Below, one piece after another: positions 11,277 to 24,000 of a stretch of 64,000 nucleotides of DNA (position 1 is the stretch's first letter; each line of letters begins with the position of its first letter). This DNA is from Calonectria ilicicola. Its lineage: Eukaryota; Ascomycota; Sordariomycetes; Hypocreales; Nectriaceae. Under the pieces are notes generated by a model. That model saw nothing but the letters and a program-made list of their open reading frames with translations. It did no database searches and was not told the origin of the DNA. The translations under genes were made by a program, and so were the position numbers. The stretch spans positions 5,580,001 through 5,644,000 of the forward strand of contig CP085828.1 of the NCBI GenBank assembly GCA_020809705.1. The letters run 5' to 3'.

Positions 11277-13175
11277 ATGTCTGACCACGACGAAAACGCC
11301 GGGGTTTCCCCCTATACCACCCCAATGCCAGAGCTTGATGATCACCGACATCAGTCAGTATCGGCCCAAAGACATGAGCGCCCTCGTCGCGGAACTTTTG
11401 ATAGCCTGTACGGCTCCCGACTGGTGGACAACGATCCGAATTCCCCCGCGATCCGGGTTCGTGACTTTGAGGAAGCTGTTATTGATGAGGATGCTGGAGA
11501 AATATCTCCAACCGTCCACCGCAGTCGTCGTATGACGGTGGACTCCTCGGATGGAAGGTCGATCTCGCCTCCCAACTCGGTCAAGGCTTTTGCCGAAGCT
11601 CGTCGCCGAGAGCGCGATATGTCCTTTTCGGAACCCCGACCTGATCTTGAAGATCACCTGGGTCGTGCCATGTCTATTTCAAGCAAGCGCAGCTATCGTA
11701 GCAAGCCTCGTACCATTCAAGATGATGCGGCAAGCTACGTCACCAACAAAACCGCCGAGGAAGATGTTTGCTTCCCTCCTAAACCGGTCCACCAAAAGGA
11801 TCAGTTGTACATTGATTTCGAATATCTCGAAGAATTCATCCAGGAGCAGGCTACGCGCATTCCGAGCCATCAGCAACCGGGCACGCAAAGTTTCGATGAT
11901 CTGCGAGGGCAAGACATGGATTCTCGCCCCACCCAGGTAGTAACCCTCGATGGTGATATTTTGGATATGCCATCAGAGGATTCTATGACCCGAGAAAAGA
12001 CTGCCGAATCAACCCCGGAAAAAGCTCAAGCAAAGTCGCAAGCCCCCCCGGTTGATAGCAATCGCTTCAGTTTCTTTTCTTCTGCATGGGAGTCGACTAT
12101 TCATGCCCCCGAATTGGGTGACCTTGTTCTTCCGGGTGAAGATATTCGCGGACTCTTTGAACTTCCCGAAGATGAGGAGGATGGTGTTTGGTGGCTCAAT
12201 ATTACTTCGGCTACTAGAGAGGAGGTACAGGCCATTTGTAAAGCCTTTGGTATCCATCCCTTGACAATCGAGGATATTGTCACCCAGGAAGCCCGAGAGA
12301 AAATCGAGCTTTTCCCGGCTTACTACTTTACCTGTTTCCGTTCTTTCCACGTTGTGCAGGAACAGGATGGTATTGAGTACGAGCCATTCAATATTTATGT
12401 GATTGTGTTTCGGGAGGGGACACTCAGCTTCAGCTTTGCGCCAAACTCTCATGCGACCCAAGTTCGTAAGAGAATCACTGCCCTAAAGGACTACGTTTCG
12501 TTGAGCAGCGACTGGATTTGCTATGCTTTGATGTACGATTTGCTTGGTCCCTACCCGCTGCTCCCTGTTTGATATGCTGCTAACCTAATCCTTAGTGATG
12601 ACATTGTTGATTCCTTCGGCCCGCCCATTCGACAGATCGAGCTCGAAGCAGACGCCATTGAGGACGAGGTATTTGTCATGCGTGAGGATGACTCCAACTC
12701 ATTCCTGCGGTCTATTGGTAGAGTGCGCAAGAACTGCATGGCTTTGCTTCGGCTTTTGGGTGGCAAGGCCGATATCCTTCGAGGTTTCACCAAACGCTGC
12801 AATGAAAACTACAAGGTGACACCGCGTATGGACATTGGTCTGTACTTGGGTGACATCCAGGACCACGTGGTGACGATGGCTACCAACTTGGGCCACTTTG
12901 AAAAGATTCTCTCTCGCTCACACAGCAACTACCTCGCGACACTTTCCATTAATAGCATTTCCCAAGGAACTGAGACCAACCAAGTGCTTAGCAAGATTAC
13001 CTTCCTTGCTTCGGTTCTGGTTCCGCTCAACTTGGTTAGTGGCTTGTTTGGAATGAACGTTGAAGTTCCATTCAAAAACGTTACTAACCTTGGCCCATTT
13101 TTTGGAATCGTCGGTTTCATGGCCGTCATGTGCGCCTTGATTTTGGGTGTCGCGCGTCGTATGCGTTGGATTTAA
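11277..13175 (+). CDS. CorA-family Mg2+ transporter (Alr1/Mnr2 type)
   Basis: Joined exons: 11277-12532, 12596-13175, giving 611 aa. Seen: a long hydrophilic, Ser/Arg/Asp-rich N-terminus (about 1-250), a CorA domain, and at the C-terminus a first membrane helix (FLASVLVPLNLVSGLF) ending in the signature GMN at 571-573, a short loop, and a second helix (FFGIVGFMAVMCALILG) with a very short basic tail. Known: the GMN loop selects Mg2+; fungal members sit in the plasma membrane (Alr1) or vacuole (Mnr2). The sequence does not decide between them. The start is the first ATG in frame, with A at -3. The long leader with two small uORFs hints at translational control. Confidence 0.9.
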
Positions 13176-13776
13176 AAGGCACCTTCCGGTGTGCCATCAT
13201 TGCGATTCTTTTGAGCGAGTAACATCCTCTCAGCGGGGAAAACTCCTTTGTTGATGCCACTGCCTTTCTTTTTGTTTCTTACCTAACCTACCTCTTATGC
13301 ATAGACCGAGGTATATCTCATACTAGACATGTTCTGTACACAGCCAAGACATGTACATAGTGGTTTGTTTATTGGGTGGTTATGTCTGTCATAGCGTTCG
13401 GCAATAGGCAATATTAGACTTGGTTATCATGGATCCGCTCATTTCGTATTCCTTTAGAATGTGACTCTTGCAATTTACTCGATATAAAACGCCGTCTTTG
13501 AACCATTAAGCCTTGGCACAACCTGTGACGCTTAAGAACGTTTTAGCAATTACACTACTAAGCTGGACACGCCATACTTGAGCAGTCAGGTACAGCAATA
13601 TTTATCATTTACCTGGTAGGGGTCTGCAAGGAGATCCAATTGTAGACGACATTGGTCTTTACCTCAGATACCAATTCTGGTCCGATTGAAATCAGAACAT
13701 ATCTTGAAATCTACTCCGCCATGTGGAGTTATTAGACTCGGGTTTTTCATAGGAAACAGGTTTTTTTTGTTATTAT

Positions 13777-13808
<32 letters not shown>

Positions 13809-14567
13809 CTATGGTTTGTCAGTAGAGCACGGGTCCAGTCGCTCAACCGCATCCCAGGTTTTCCCACGGTCCTTTAGCCCACAACTTTATTCAAAATATT
13901 ACATACCACAACATGGAGACGCCCCCAGCATTCTTACAAAAAATTGGAATTACATGTTAATCAAATCCTTTCAAAATAATGGAGAGGGAGACTTGAGAGG
14001 AGGATGGATCGATGTAGTGTGACCTGCAGAAGAGCGCCCGCCCCGGCGACTCATAGCCAGGCTAGACCTAAGCCAACCTGTTGATCTCTTGTTCAACCTA
14101 GGATAGACACCCATCCTACTATTGGCATAAATTTTCTCCCACAATAAGAATTGCATTTGTGTTATTTATCCATCTAGGAGACGAACCGCTCACAGCAACA
14201 GAAACTACATGACATACCTATCTTAACATTTCGCTGACACTGTGCCTGAACACAAACTGCACTCATTTCTAAAAACTCCACAGCCTGGTTGGCGTAAGCC
14301 AAAGAGTTGAATGTGAGTACAAAAATTCAATACGGTCGCCTCCGCCGAATATATTGAATGGTAATCCGAACCATACATATCGGCAATGGTTTTCGCTGCT
14401 TGTCAGTCTCGGCTGGGGCCACTTCTGGTCACCCCTCGCCTTCCCATTGGCTAATGACTGCCCACTCCGCAATCTCAGTCCCTCCTCCATGTCCAAAATC
14501 TTGACAGCGCAAAACCTCTGACATCTCTAGCCCGAATCCAGCACACCCTCGTCTCACCACCGCAACA
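13176..14567. other. Intergenic region CorA - TIM8
   Basis: 1.39 kb between same-strand genes: the CorA 3' UTR, then the TIM8 promoter. It contains a (TTC)9 microsatellite. No gene recognised. Confidence 0.6.
13777..13803. repeat. (TTC)9 microsatellite
   Basis: Nine perfect TTC units between CorA and TIM8, next to a T-rich stretch. Confidence 0.95.
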
Positions 14568-14945
14568 ATGAGCTCTTCCAGCCTCTCCCTAGAAAACGCC
14601 GACCTTGAGAAGCTCAACGACAAGGACAAGACTGAGCTGCGTCAATTCCTGGCCAACGAACAGCAGCGCTCCCAGATCCAAGCTCGTGCGTATTGTTCAT
14701 TCGCCCTTCAAACTAATTGAAAGGGCCTTTGCCAATTGGGCACCGCAGGAGCCTCATACTAACTCTTTCGCCACCACATAGAAACTCACAGCCTTACCCA
14801 GATCTGTTGGACCAAGTGCGTCACAGGCAGCATCAAGAACTCTAAGCTTGACAAGTCCGAAGAGGGCTGCCTAGCCAACTGCGTCGACCGCTTCCTCGAC
14901 ATGAATTTTCTCACCATGAAGCACCTCAACAGCATGCGCTCTTAA
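14568..14945 (+). CDS. TIM8: Mitochondrial intermembrane space chaperone Tim8
   Basis: Joined exons: 14568-14685, 14782-14945, giving 93 aa. Seen: the twin CX3C motifs CWTKC (48, 52) and CLANC (69, 73), separated by 16 residues as in small Tim proteins, plus the conserved [20 protein letters not shown] helix before them and DRFLDMNF after. Known: forms a hexamer with Tim13 that carries hydrophobic inner-membrane precursors across the intermembrane space. Tim8 rather than Tim9, 10 or 13 is judged from the LRQF and QAQTHSLT segments. Confidence 0.93.
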
Positions 14946-15463
14946 GGACTGTGAAAATTGGGCTATAGCAATCAACACTGGGCTACCCTTTAACGGCTCA
15001 AGGGTTCGAAGGGTTCGTGTGGTCATACGTCCCAGCACCATGCAGGACCAGGGAAACTATGTACAATTATTAGATGGGAAGATCATGGAAGGCTGATTAG
15101 GATAAAAGAAATTGCGCCCGACAGCACGAAAACAATATTTCATTGACTCAATCAAGTCAGTCACAGAGTGTTGGGACAGTCAAGTGTATTACTACAACAG
15201 AGTCTATTGGTCATGAACATGCAGTACTTTGCTCAGAGATACGCCGCGTTGACCGCCGGGACATTGTCATTCACACATGCACTCTTTACATATCGGATAG
15301 GATGGGGGGATTTCGGTGGCTGGGCGGTCTTGAATTCATGATCATTTTGCACTCTAAACCACAAGCTCTGTAATGCGCCTTTTCCTATGCCCAATGCCGT
15401 GCATTTCTTTTTTCAGCAGACAAAACCAACCCAAAGACACGCCGAACCACATCCCCAGCAGAC
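14946..15463. other. Convergent 3' region TIM8 / RPL25
   Basis: 518 bp between two stop codons. No gene or RNA seen. Confidence 0.6.
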
Positions 15464-16265
15464 TTAAACCAGGGAGAGCTTGTTGGCGGCGATGTCGAGA
15501 GCATCAACATCGGGGGTAAGGCGAGCGTAGGCCTTCTTGGAACCGTCAGGGCTAGTAGGTATCAATTAGCGCCAGATTCTTCATTTCATTGTTGCCCGAG
15601 TCAGGTTTCAGGACTTTGCGCTAAACACATACCGGATGAGGGTGTTGATCTTGACACAGTCGATGTCGTAGAGCTTCTTAAGAGCAATCTTGATCTGGGC
15701 CTTGTTGGCCTTGACATCGACGATGAAGACAAGGGTGTTGTTCTCCTCCATCTTCTTCATGGCGCTCTCAGTGTTGAGAGGGTGGAGGACAACCTTGTGC
15801 TCATCGAGACGGGGGAGGTGAGGGATCGACTTGCGGGGGTACTTGGGCTGGCGGGCAAGAACCAGGGTCTTGGGTCGGTGGAAGGAGGTGCTGTAGCGGA
15901 CCTTGGTCTTCTTGTGGGAGTTGGTCTATGGAAAAGAATATTCATGTTAGCCAAAAAATAAGACAGAACTCGAATTGTGTTTTGCTACTTACGCCCTTGA
16001 GAGCAGCCTTGGCGGCAGCCTTGGCCTGCTTGGTTCCCTTGGTGGCTATATGAAAGAAAATGCATCAGCAATCGCTCTTTTTCAGAACTCGCAAAATCTG
16101 CTGCTGCATGATGCGGAAGAAGATGTAGACGACATGCGACATCGAGAAAATTTCCATCCTCGCTTCGACGATCGTGTGCGTCCGTCCGTATTTTTGCGTG
16201 CAGCGAACCTCGCGTTTAGGAAGAGGATATCATCCCGTACCTTTCTTAGCGTCCTTGCCGGCCAT
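15464..16265 (-). CDS. RPL25: 60S ribosomal protein L25 (uL23)
   Basis: Joined exons (minus): 16265-16241, 16045-15993, 15925-15633, 15551-15464, giving 152 aa. Seen: a short Lys/Ala-rich N-terminal extension, then the eukaryotic uL23 core with [40 protein letters not shown] and the end [21 protein letters not shown]. Known: sits at the peptide exit tunnel of the large subunit and docks SRP and other factors; the N-terminal tail binds an importin. The first intron is 195 bp, longer than the others. It shares a 495 bp divergent region with the 25S rRNA methyltransferase BMT2. Confidence 0.97.
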
Positions 16266-16760
16266 TGTGTCGGTTGTCGTGGCACAAGTCGTGAATGTGC
16301 TGTTGGAAGATGTGGTTGGGCGTGGGTTGCAAAAGCTCAAGACAAAAAAAAAAGAAATCGGTGCACAATTTAGTTCTTGTGGATTTGCAATTAGGGTTGG
16401 GCAACGAGGCGATGTGATTGGCCCAAGCATAGATAAAAGCTTGCACGTGGTGATAACATTCTCACCGCTCGGTATTATGTAAGCATTCCCACTAGTTTTT
16501 TGGCAGAAGATGCTTTGGATGAGTGCGTCTGAGTTGGGCCGTTTCAATACCGCTTTGCAGACTGTTTGGATATGGTCTAATTGGTATGAGGCCTTGAATC
16601 AACTTGACCTCTGTCTTTACCATGAATCCAGGTCACCCGCCATCACGCTGTAAGTAGCAGCCCGTTCTGTTTTCAAAACTCTCCCCTAACACAACGGGAG
16701 CAGGCAGTGAGTATTGACCAAACCCAGGAGTACTATGCTACGTAATCAATTATCGTCACT
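16266..16760. promoter_or_regulatory. Divergent promoter region RPL25 / BMT2
   Basis: 495 bp between start codons. It holds an inverted CCAAT box (ATTGG in GTGATTGGCC) near 16417 and a CACGTG core at 16444-16449. No ORF of interest. Co-regulation of the two ribosome genes is inferred from the layout. Confidence 0.55.
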
Positions 16761-17642
16761 ATGGTCTCCAGAAAACCTTCGAGACAAAAGAGTCTCTCGA
16801 GCACTCGGCCACCAATAGCCAAATCATCTCGATCCATGTCTCGCAAAACGAGTCGAGCTCTTATCAACACTCACCATCAACTTGACAAGCAGCGGCGCCA
16901 GGCCATAGCAAAAGGTGACAAGGTTGTCGAGGCACATGTCAATGCAGAAATTGCCAAGCTTGGGGGGATAGACCAATACCAAAAGGCGAGCTTACAGGGC
17001 CAGAGCCGCGATCGTGGAGGAGACACGTCAAAGGTTTTGCTGGACTGGCTTCCTGTGTCGGAACTCAAGAAACGTGGCCAACCGCTACGGATGCTTGAGG
17101 TGGGCGCGCTGAGCACTCGAAATGCCTGTTCGACCAGTGGTATCTTCGCTATGCAACACATCGATCTCAACAGCCAAGAACCCAGTATCAAGCAGCAAGA
17201 CTTTATGGAACGGCCTTTACCCAAGGATGAAACCGACAAGTTCGATATCATATCCCTCAGTCTAGTTCTCAACTTCGTCCCAGACTCTGAAGGACGGGGT
17301 CGCATGCTTCTGCGGACACTTTCCTTTCTCCAAGACGCATCACATCTGCAGCAGCCGGGTGTCGACAACAACTTATTCCCTTCGTTGTTCGTAGTTCTTC
17401 CCAGGAGCTGCGTTGACAACTCACGCTACTTTACCGATGCCAGATTTGACGAATTGATGATCATACTTGGGTATACCAGGGTCAAGACTAAGATGACTCA
17501 GAAGTTGGCATACTCACTTTGGACAAGGGTAGGCTCCACGCCGAACACGTGGACTGACTTTATGAAGAAAGAGATTAACCCAGGGAAAACTCGAAACAAC
17601 TTTGTTATGACGTTAAGGAATCCAGCGAGTCAAGGGGTATAG
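16761..17642 (+). CDS. BMT2: 25S rRNA adenine-N1 methyltransferase Bmt2
   Basis: Single-exon 293 aa protein. Seen: a basic N-terminus, the family segment LINTHHQLDKQRRQAIAKGD (34-53), an AdoMet motif LRMLEVGALS (109-118), acidic motif II MQHIDLNSQ (131-139), and SLSLVLNFVPDSEGRGRML (166-184), typical of Bmt2. The C-terminus has DELMIILGYTRVKTKMTQKLAYSLW. Known: methylates N1 of A2142 (yeast numbering) in 25S rRNA, in the nucleolus. Length is slightly below yeast Bmt2. It is head to head with RPL25. Confidence 0.92.
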   Translation: MVSRKPSRQKSLSSTRPPIAKSSRSMSRKTSRALINTHHQLDKQRRQAIAKGDKVVEAHVNAEIAKLGGIDQYQKASLQGQSRDRGGDTSKVLLDWLPVSELKKRGQPLRMLEVGALSTRNACSTSGIFAMQHIDLNSQEPSIKQQDFMERPLPKDETDKFDIISLSLVLNFVPDSEGRGRMLLRTLSFLQDASHLQQPGVDNNLFPSLFVVLPRSCVDNSRYFTDARFDELMIILGYTRVKTKMTQKLAYSLWTRVGSTPNTWTDFMKKEINPGKTRNNFVMTLRNPASQGV

Positions 17643-18070
17643 AAACATTAGATGAACACGACACGTGGGCACAGGGCGAGCTGCATATGCGACAATGCCC
17701 AACTACCGACCCGCTATTGTTATCGACATCCAAATCGCCTACGTACCACCCCTCCCCCGAGTGTATTCTTGGATCTCTTGGTCAACGCAGACATCAATGT
17801 CAATAATGAGAAACAGGCGATTACACTGTTTCGGGGTGCAGACAACTAGTGGCGCAGACAGGATTTACACGATCCAATTTAGTACCATGGATAAAGCGAC
17901 GACAATGCATGCAGGTTGGTGGAACACTTTGGTCACGAGTGGTCAACATTAGTTGAATGGCGTGGTCTCGGATTTGGGACTAGAATCCCTAGTGGTCGCT
18001 ACATTGCCAACTCCGCAACGTGGGTGCCACACCAATTATCCCCTCCAATTCCACCTGCAGCTGGCAGTCA
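17643..18070. other. Convergent 3' region BMT2 / UTR4
   Basis: 428 bp between stop codons. Nothing recognised. Confidence 0.6.
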
Positions 18071-19282
18071 CTATACCGAGTCAAGAGTAAACTCAGACAA
18101 GGCGGTCTTGGTCAGTGGGTGGTCGGGCGGCAAGGGCGCATTACCGGGACGGAAAACAGGGAAGCTGCGCATACCCGATTTGATGGCAGCATCTACCTCG
18201 AGAATGTTGTCGCTGAGGAACAGCCACCTCTCTGGAGCAAACTCAGCATGGTGAGAAAGGATCGTCGTGTAGCTGGCCACCTCAATCTTGGACCCCGCAT
18301 TGACGGTGTCGAACCAGTCAGAAATGAGGGGCTTCAGGTCAGATGGCTCGGCATTTGTGTGACCGAAAAGCAGTTTCTGCGCGGGGACCGACCCTGACGA
18401 ATAAATGACGATCTTCTTTCCAGCGGCATTGGCGGCTTTGAAGAAGGGAGCAACGTCAGGAAAGAGAGGTGCGCGAATATCACCAGAAGCGTAACCCTGT
18501 TCCCAAAGTAGGCCTTGGAGGCCTTTAAGGTATGATATCTTTACATCGCGGGCGACCAGATCTCGCACATGGGCTTCCAATGCCTGACGAGAGTTGCGAT
18601 ACTCTTCTGGAAAGGCATTGCGATAGGGCGCAAAGTCTGGACTATCCCACTCCTGATCCAGAACCTTGGGGAGTGCCTCCAAAGCATATGGAAACTATGC
18701 CATGAGGAAACCAAGGTCAGCAACGTTGATGACCCAGCAACAAAGTCAGAGAGGTTAGGCAGGGTGGCTAAGGCAGAGCCAAAGTCGGTGAGACAGAGGC
18801 TGGGCACTGACGAAGGTGCATGCATCAGATGGCCTAGCGTGGAGACCAGGATCTAAAGAATCACCAGGGCGGACAGGGTTTCGCTCGGAGGAGGTTGGGG
18901 GGAGGCCGGACGGAGCGCCGATGGAAACGGAGGCGGTAAGGGGAACGGGAGGATGGACAACGGAGATTGTACGGTGGAGAACGAATGAGACTCACCAGAA
19001 CATCTTTGACGAAGGAAATGGGACAAACTGTGCCCTCTGAAATGCGACAAACAAATCATAAACGTCAGCCAATGTCAAAAGGGAGAAAAAAAGCTCAAGA
19101 CGAAGCAGCAAAATAATAGTAATAATAATAAACTGTTGTACACAAAGACATGGCGATCGAAATTCCAGCAGTATCTGATGCAAAATTCTCGATTGATAAA
19201 GGACCAAACAGACAATGGGCGGGTTTTGCGTCTTACCAATGTCAAAGACAAGCACATCTGTTTCAGCAATGCTGGGTGCCAT
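18071..19282 (-). CDS. UTR4: Enolase-phosphatase E1 (methionine salvage, Utr4/MASA)
   Basis: Joined exons (minus): 19282-19237, 19036-18996, 18694-18071, giving 236 aa. Seen: HAD motif I as VLVFDIEGTV (Asp14, Glu16), motif II as VIYSSGSVPAQKLLF (Ser128 area, Lys136), and motif III FLSDNILEVDAA (188-199). These are the hallmarks of the bifunctional E1 enolase-phosphatase, which converts 2,3-diketo-5-methylthiopentyl-1-phosphate to the acireductone in the methionine salvage pathway. Introns 1 and 2 are 200 and 301 bp, several times longer than most others in the window. The short first exons were placed by the DIEGT motif, which spans the first splice. Confidence 0.92.
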
Positions 19283-21008
19283 GGTGTGTGCGTAAGTACT
19301 CAGCCAAAGATCCAAGGCTGAAAATTACCAGATGGCGGTCAAGTCTTGAAGGGAACACGCCCAACGGAGAAGGAGCCTGAACTGGTGTGGGAGAAGATGG
19401 GACAAGATGGAAAGGTGAGTTTCCTGCACGAGACGATGATGCGATTGCAGAATTGCGCTTCCTTGTTGGATAAGGCGCAAAGTCGAACGGTGCACCTGGT
19501 GGCCTTTGTGTTCCTGGATCCGGGTTGGGCCGCCTTGATGGCTAGCCAGAAAGTGGTGCGTTGGTAGTCTCAGCCAATTGACACTGGCAAGTCATTCAAT
19601 CTCAGCCGAGCGAGGATGGCAGGTGTGCTGTCTTTCAGCCGGCGGTTGTCGTGGTTGGCGTATGTGATGACTTTTTTTTCTCACGAGGGGAAAATGGAGG
19701 GTTACAGGAGAGGAAAAGCGGTCAACCACCAAGAGTCCCAAAATGGACCCGCTACAGATCGATTGGGACAACACACCCAGCCCAATTAACATCACCCAAC
19801 TTTTTGGTCAGCGCAAGGCTTGTTTGCATTGTCCGACTACCTAACCTGGAGTTGAGTGCATGCGTGAGCTGTGCTACTGTAGCAGTGGGCGGGCGGTGAG
19901 TGCCACGCGGATGAGGCGCGGCAAATTTCTCTCTCCCAAAGCGGCCAAAAGAAATTAAAAAAATAAAAATAAAAATAAAAAAGAGTGATGAGCAACAGCG
20001 TAGAAAGCATTGAGATTTTAAGTTATATTATTTGACTTTCACTCGTTTATCTTGTCGACCCCATTGTCGACCTTCTCACGCCGATTCTGCAATCAGGTCC
20101 TAAGTTATCTATGAGTGGCCAGCAAATAAGCTGCCTAAACAGACGGCCATGGTTGCAATCGGTTCAGCCAAGGACTACCATGCAATCTCAATATGCATGA
20201 TTGATCAGGAGTACCGGCAGGTTGCTAAACATGGCATGGCAGGGCACCAGGTACATCAGTGGGACTGAATGAGGATCTTGGTGGAGCTCCAGAACTGCTG
20301 CTGTGGCAGACCCTAGAGGTCCCTGGCGACACCAAGCGGAGCGGACAAACTGGTCCTCAATGCCCTGGCTCCCTGTAGTCCAGCCCCTGTAATCAACTCC
20401 GCCCCCCTATTACAGAGGGTACAGAAGCAGCAACAGAAGCAGATGGAAGGCAGCAGACTACAGAGGGTGCCGAACTCTACCTCCACCGACCGAGATTTGA
20501 TGAGAGGGACCCCATTTCGACGGGACTGTAATCAGCCAGGCTGGCCAGTTCATGCAGGTGACCGTGATGGAATGCAACAGCCCCTGGGAGTGGGAACACG
20601 GGAGAGCGAGCATCAATGTTTATTTTCAGGCTACTAAACATGCCCTGTTTCCAGGAGAAGAGTTTGGTGACGAGTGGACTCTATGTACGGTTACGGGCAG
20701 AGTTGTAACATGGCATTCGCTCACCTTCCCTCTTTTGTTGCTATTTCCTGATGTGCGCATGGTTATATGCCGAAATAGGACCCTTGGGAATGACATTCAA
20801 CTTCCCCACCACGCTCATCGGAGGACACCGCGAGAGGACCGACGTTCTGCACTCTCACCTGGACCAATCCGGATCCTGCGCTGGCGCGTTGCTCAGAACA
20901 ATACAGGACAGCCCAGGCGACGCAGGTAAAGCGCAATCTGATGCAAGGCAGTGCAGACCAGATGAATTGAAAGCGAGGCGCTATCTAATGCGTCAATCTC
21001 TCACGCAG

Positions 21009-21026
21009 TTTTTTTTTTTTTTTTTT
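21009..21026. repeat. T18 homopolymer
   Basis: Eighteen consecutive T in the gene-poor stretch upstream of the kinase. Confidence 0.95.
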
Positions 21027-24000
21027 ATAACCCTGATTAGATCCCCTCAAGTGGTACCTGACGTATCTCGTACAGTAGTGGGTAGGGAGTACAGTGTTGT
21101 GCATGCATCGGGCCAGTCGAATGCACTCAGATGCACACCCTGTCCCCACTGTCCGTACGTCCCCATTGTATCATGTATGTAGGGTGGCATGCCGCTGCCA
21201 GGGAATCAAAATGGGCTGTTCGAATACTCCAGGAGGCAAAACCTGATCTATCAAGTCTTCCGTATATACATGATCCAATTTTGGTGATCTCATGACTGTG
21301 TGGATTTGACCTTGTTGCGTCTGCCGATTTTCCTTTGAAGATTCCGCAAGTTAGGAGTGACAATTTCAGGGCAGTTTCGGGTTGAGGTCGGGTCGATGGC
21401 ACCTAATTTTGCATTCGGACGCCGCTGAGCTGGGGTCGAATGTTCGTTCCAGCTAAGCCGAAGTCCGGGACCGGGACCGGCCAGGCACGGGAACAAACAT
21501 GCAATTCAACACGAGACATGACGGCATTCTCCCCAACATTGTTTGCCCCACGGTCATCCCGGGACTTGTACAATTCCCGAGAGGGGACGGCTACAATGCG
21601 AAACCAATACGTTCTGCGCAGCGACAATACTGTCATATTTGTCCTGCCAGGCATTGCATGCCGAGCAATGACCCTGTGTGTCTTGTCTTGTGTGCCTCCG
21701 AGTATGACGGGCACTTCGGGCCCCTCTGGTTCCCGCAGTTCCCAGCAACATTGTTTTGAACAGACAAGACAGGAATGTTTAGAAATCAAGAGTCGAGACT
21801 GCACCGTCTCGAACTGGCCGATCCCCCTCCTGCCAAAAGCAAAAGAAAGCCACTGTACTCCGCGAACTAGGCCAAACATTGTCTTTGGTGTGGGATGCGG
21901 GTAGTGGCTGGAGACGCATGGTCAAGGTCTATTGGTTGCGTTGGACCTGGCATCTATTGCGTCAGTACATTCGTAACGGTACAGCTTTCGTAACGGTTTT
22001 GCTTGCTAGTGGCACATTTTATGAACAATGCACCATCGTGAAAACTACGCACATATTCATAAATTTCCATCAATTATAGCAGGCGCGCGTGTTCTGAGAC
22101 GAACTACCCCGACCACTCGGACGGTTGACGTCGCACGTTTCGGTAGCCAACAAGCACGCGGGCCGTCAGAGGCAGTAGTGTTGACTCTGTTCAAAATACA
22201 GGGGCGTAGACAAGGGTGAGTGGTCTGGGTGAATGGACGAGGGGAGCGAGGGAGGGACGATGGGATCCTCCCTTGCGCACTGACTTGAATGTTTACTTTT
22301 GATCATCATGCGGTTTGCTCTGATTCATGGTCTGCCCGCCCTCATGACGACTACAATGAAGAGGAGTTGTTCGACGCAGATTGGCGCAACAATGCACCTG
22401 ACGGGTTGAAAGTAAACAAAAACTGCATCGGCTGTCCTACAACGCATCCAAGTCAATACAGGTCAAGCTGCGACTCTTGACTGGCATGCAGGAGCCAGGA
22501 GTGCATACGATGCACCCTCCCAGACCCCTTCGAGACAGGTCCCAGGCCTCCTCCCCTCGCCCAAGAAAGGTGACGGGTTTCGCCCCGCAATATCGAGGGC
22601 CGCTAGAGACAAGGGGCGCCGTCATGGCCGCGAGGCCAAAAGCTGGGGCCGCATGAGACCGGCGCTATCGAAAGCAGGCCCGTGGGTCGTAGCTAGGGTC
22701 CCGATGAACTGATTTGATCCTGAGCACTGGGAATCAACAGTTTCTGCGCGCGACGCCTTCATGTATGCAGTTGCTCACACGACCGGTGTGTGGTCAGATA
22801 TTTGTGGCTTCAGACTTACTCTGATTCTGGGAGCTCATGAGATTGCCAAATGGTCATCTTGTATTTACTGTCTGGACCACCGCGGTTGCATTGGACTGGA
22901 GCATAATACCAACCAGCTTTGTTACGTTAAGAATAGCGCAAAGCTTTGACTAGGATGGCCCAGCCCAGAACCACAGAGTCGAGAGAAAAGGACACCATGG
23001 ATCTTTGTTTTGAGTAGCCCGGTTAAGATTCTCAAGGGTTCTCGAGTTTCGTTGGGACATTCATTCTTCGTCCCATATTTGGGGGACCCAGGTTAGATCG
23101 GTCATTCACTCACGCAATTCAAATTGCACCATGGTCACGTTTGCATCTCTTTGCTCTTGCAGTCAGCGTCTCGTAAACTTGCTCTAGCCTTGCCGACCTC
23201 GCCGCGGGTACCCATTGGGAAGGGGTCCTCGGCCCCATTGGTGCCACGCGCCCCAAACAACCTTGAATGCAGCTGGTTCCTCGTAACAGACCACTCACCT
23301 TGCCTGGCTGCACACCCTCTTCCTTGGTTGTTTGCCCAGACCTGATGCGATCGACATCATGCGATACGTAGTGGTTGGGTCGCAGCTGCACTCTCGAGAA
23401 GCTCAAAGCTACATTGGCAACAGGTATCCGGCGGTGTATCTGCTATCAGTCCAGCCCCGGCGAGCACTGGCCATACCTCGCCGTCCCGTCTCTGTGGCTA
23501 AAAAGCGAGCTATACTGTGTCGAGGGGATCTGGTCCGTGCTGAGCGCCTGGCCCACACAGTTTTGGTCACGCTGGCTAGCGTGTCATTTCGGTGGTCGGG
23601 AAGGAAATGAAGCGTGGTGCTTCGTCAGCCAGGCGGTTGCTGGAAGGTACTCGAATTCCCGCCCAACTCGTGCCTAGAGGCCACGTACCAGCACATGGAG
23701 GGTGAATGAGCAGCCGACCCGTCGTGTGCGAGGTAGATTGTGGACGGTCCCTGCACAGGCATTGCCTTCAATAGTACAGTGCTCCGGCACTGTTTGCTAA
23801 TCCTGTCCGAGAAAGACGTCACGTCACGCAGCCCAGTCCAGCATCCATCACTCGACAGCACCTAGTGCACGTCCTGGCTGCCCTGGAGCTTTACTGTGTT
23901 CACCATCAACCACTCACCGTCCACTACCCAGAGGACCCGCCTACTGAGACGCTGGAGGGACTGAGACTGGAGGGACGCCTGAGACGCTGTGTTTATCGCC

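Noticed and set aside
16046..16240. Possible box C/D snoRNA in RPL25 intron 1
   Set aside because: A GATGATA near the 5' end and CTGA copies near the 3' end exist, but the C box has a mismatch, the spacing is about 150 nt and no terminal stem is seen.
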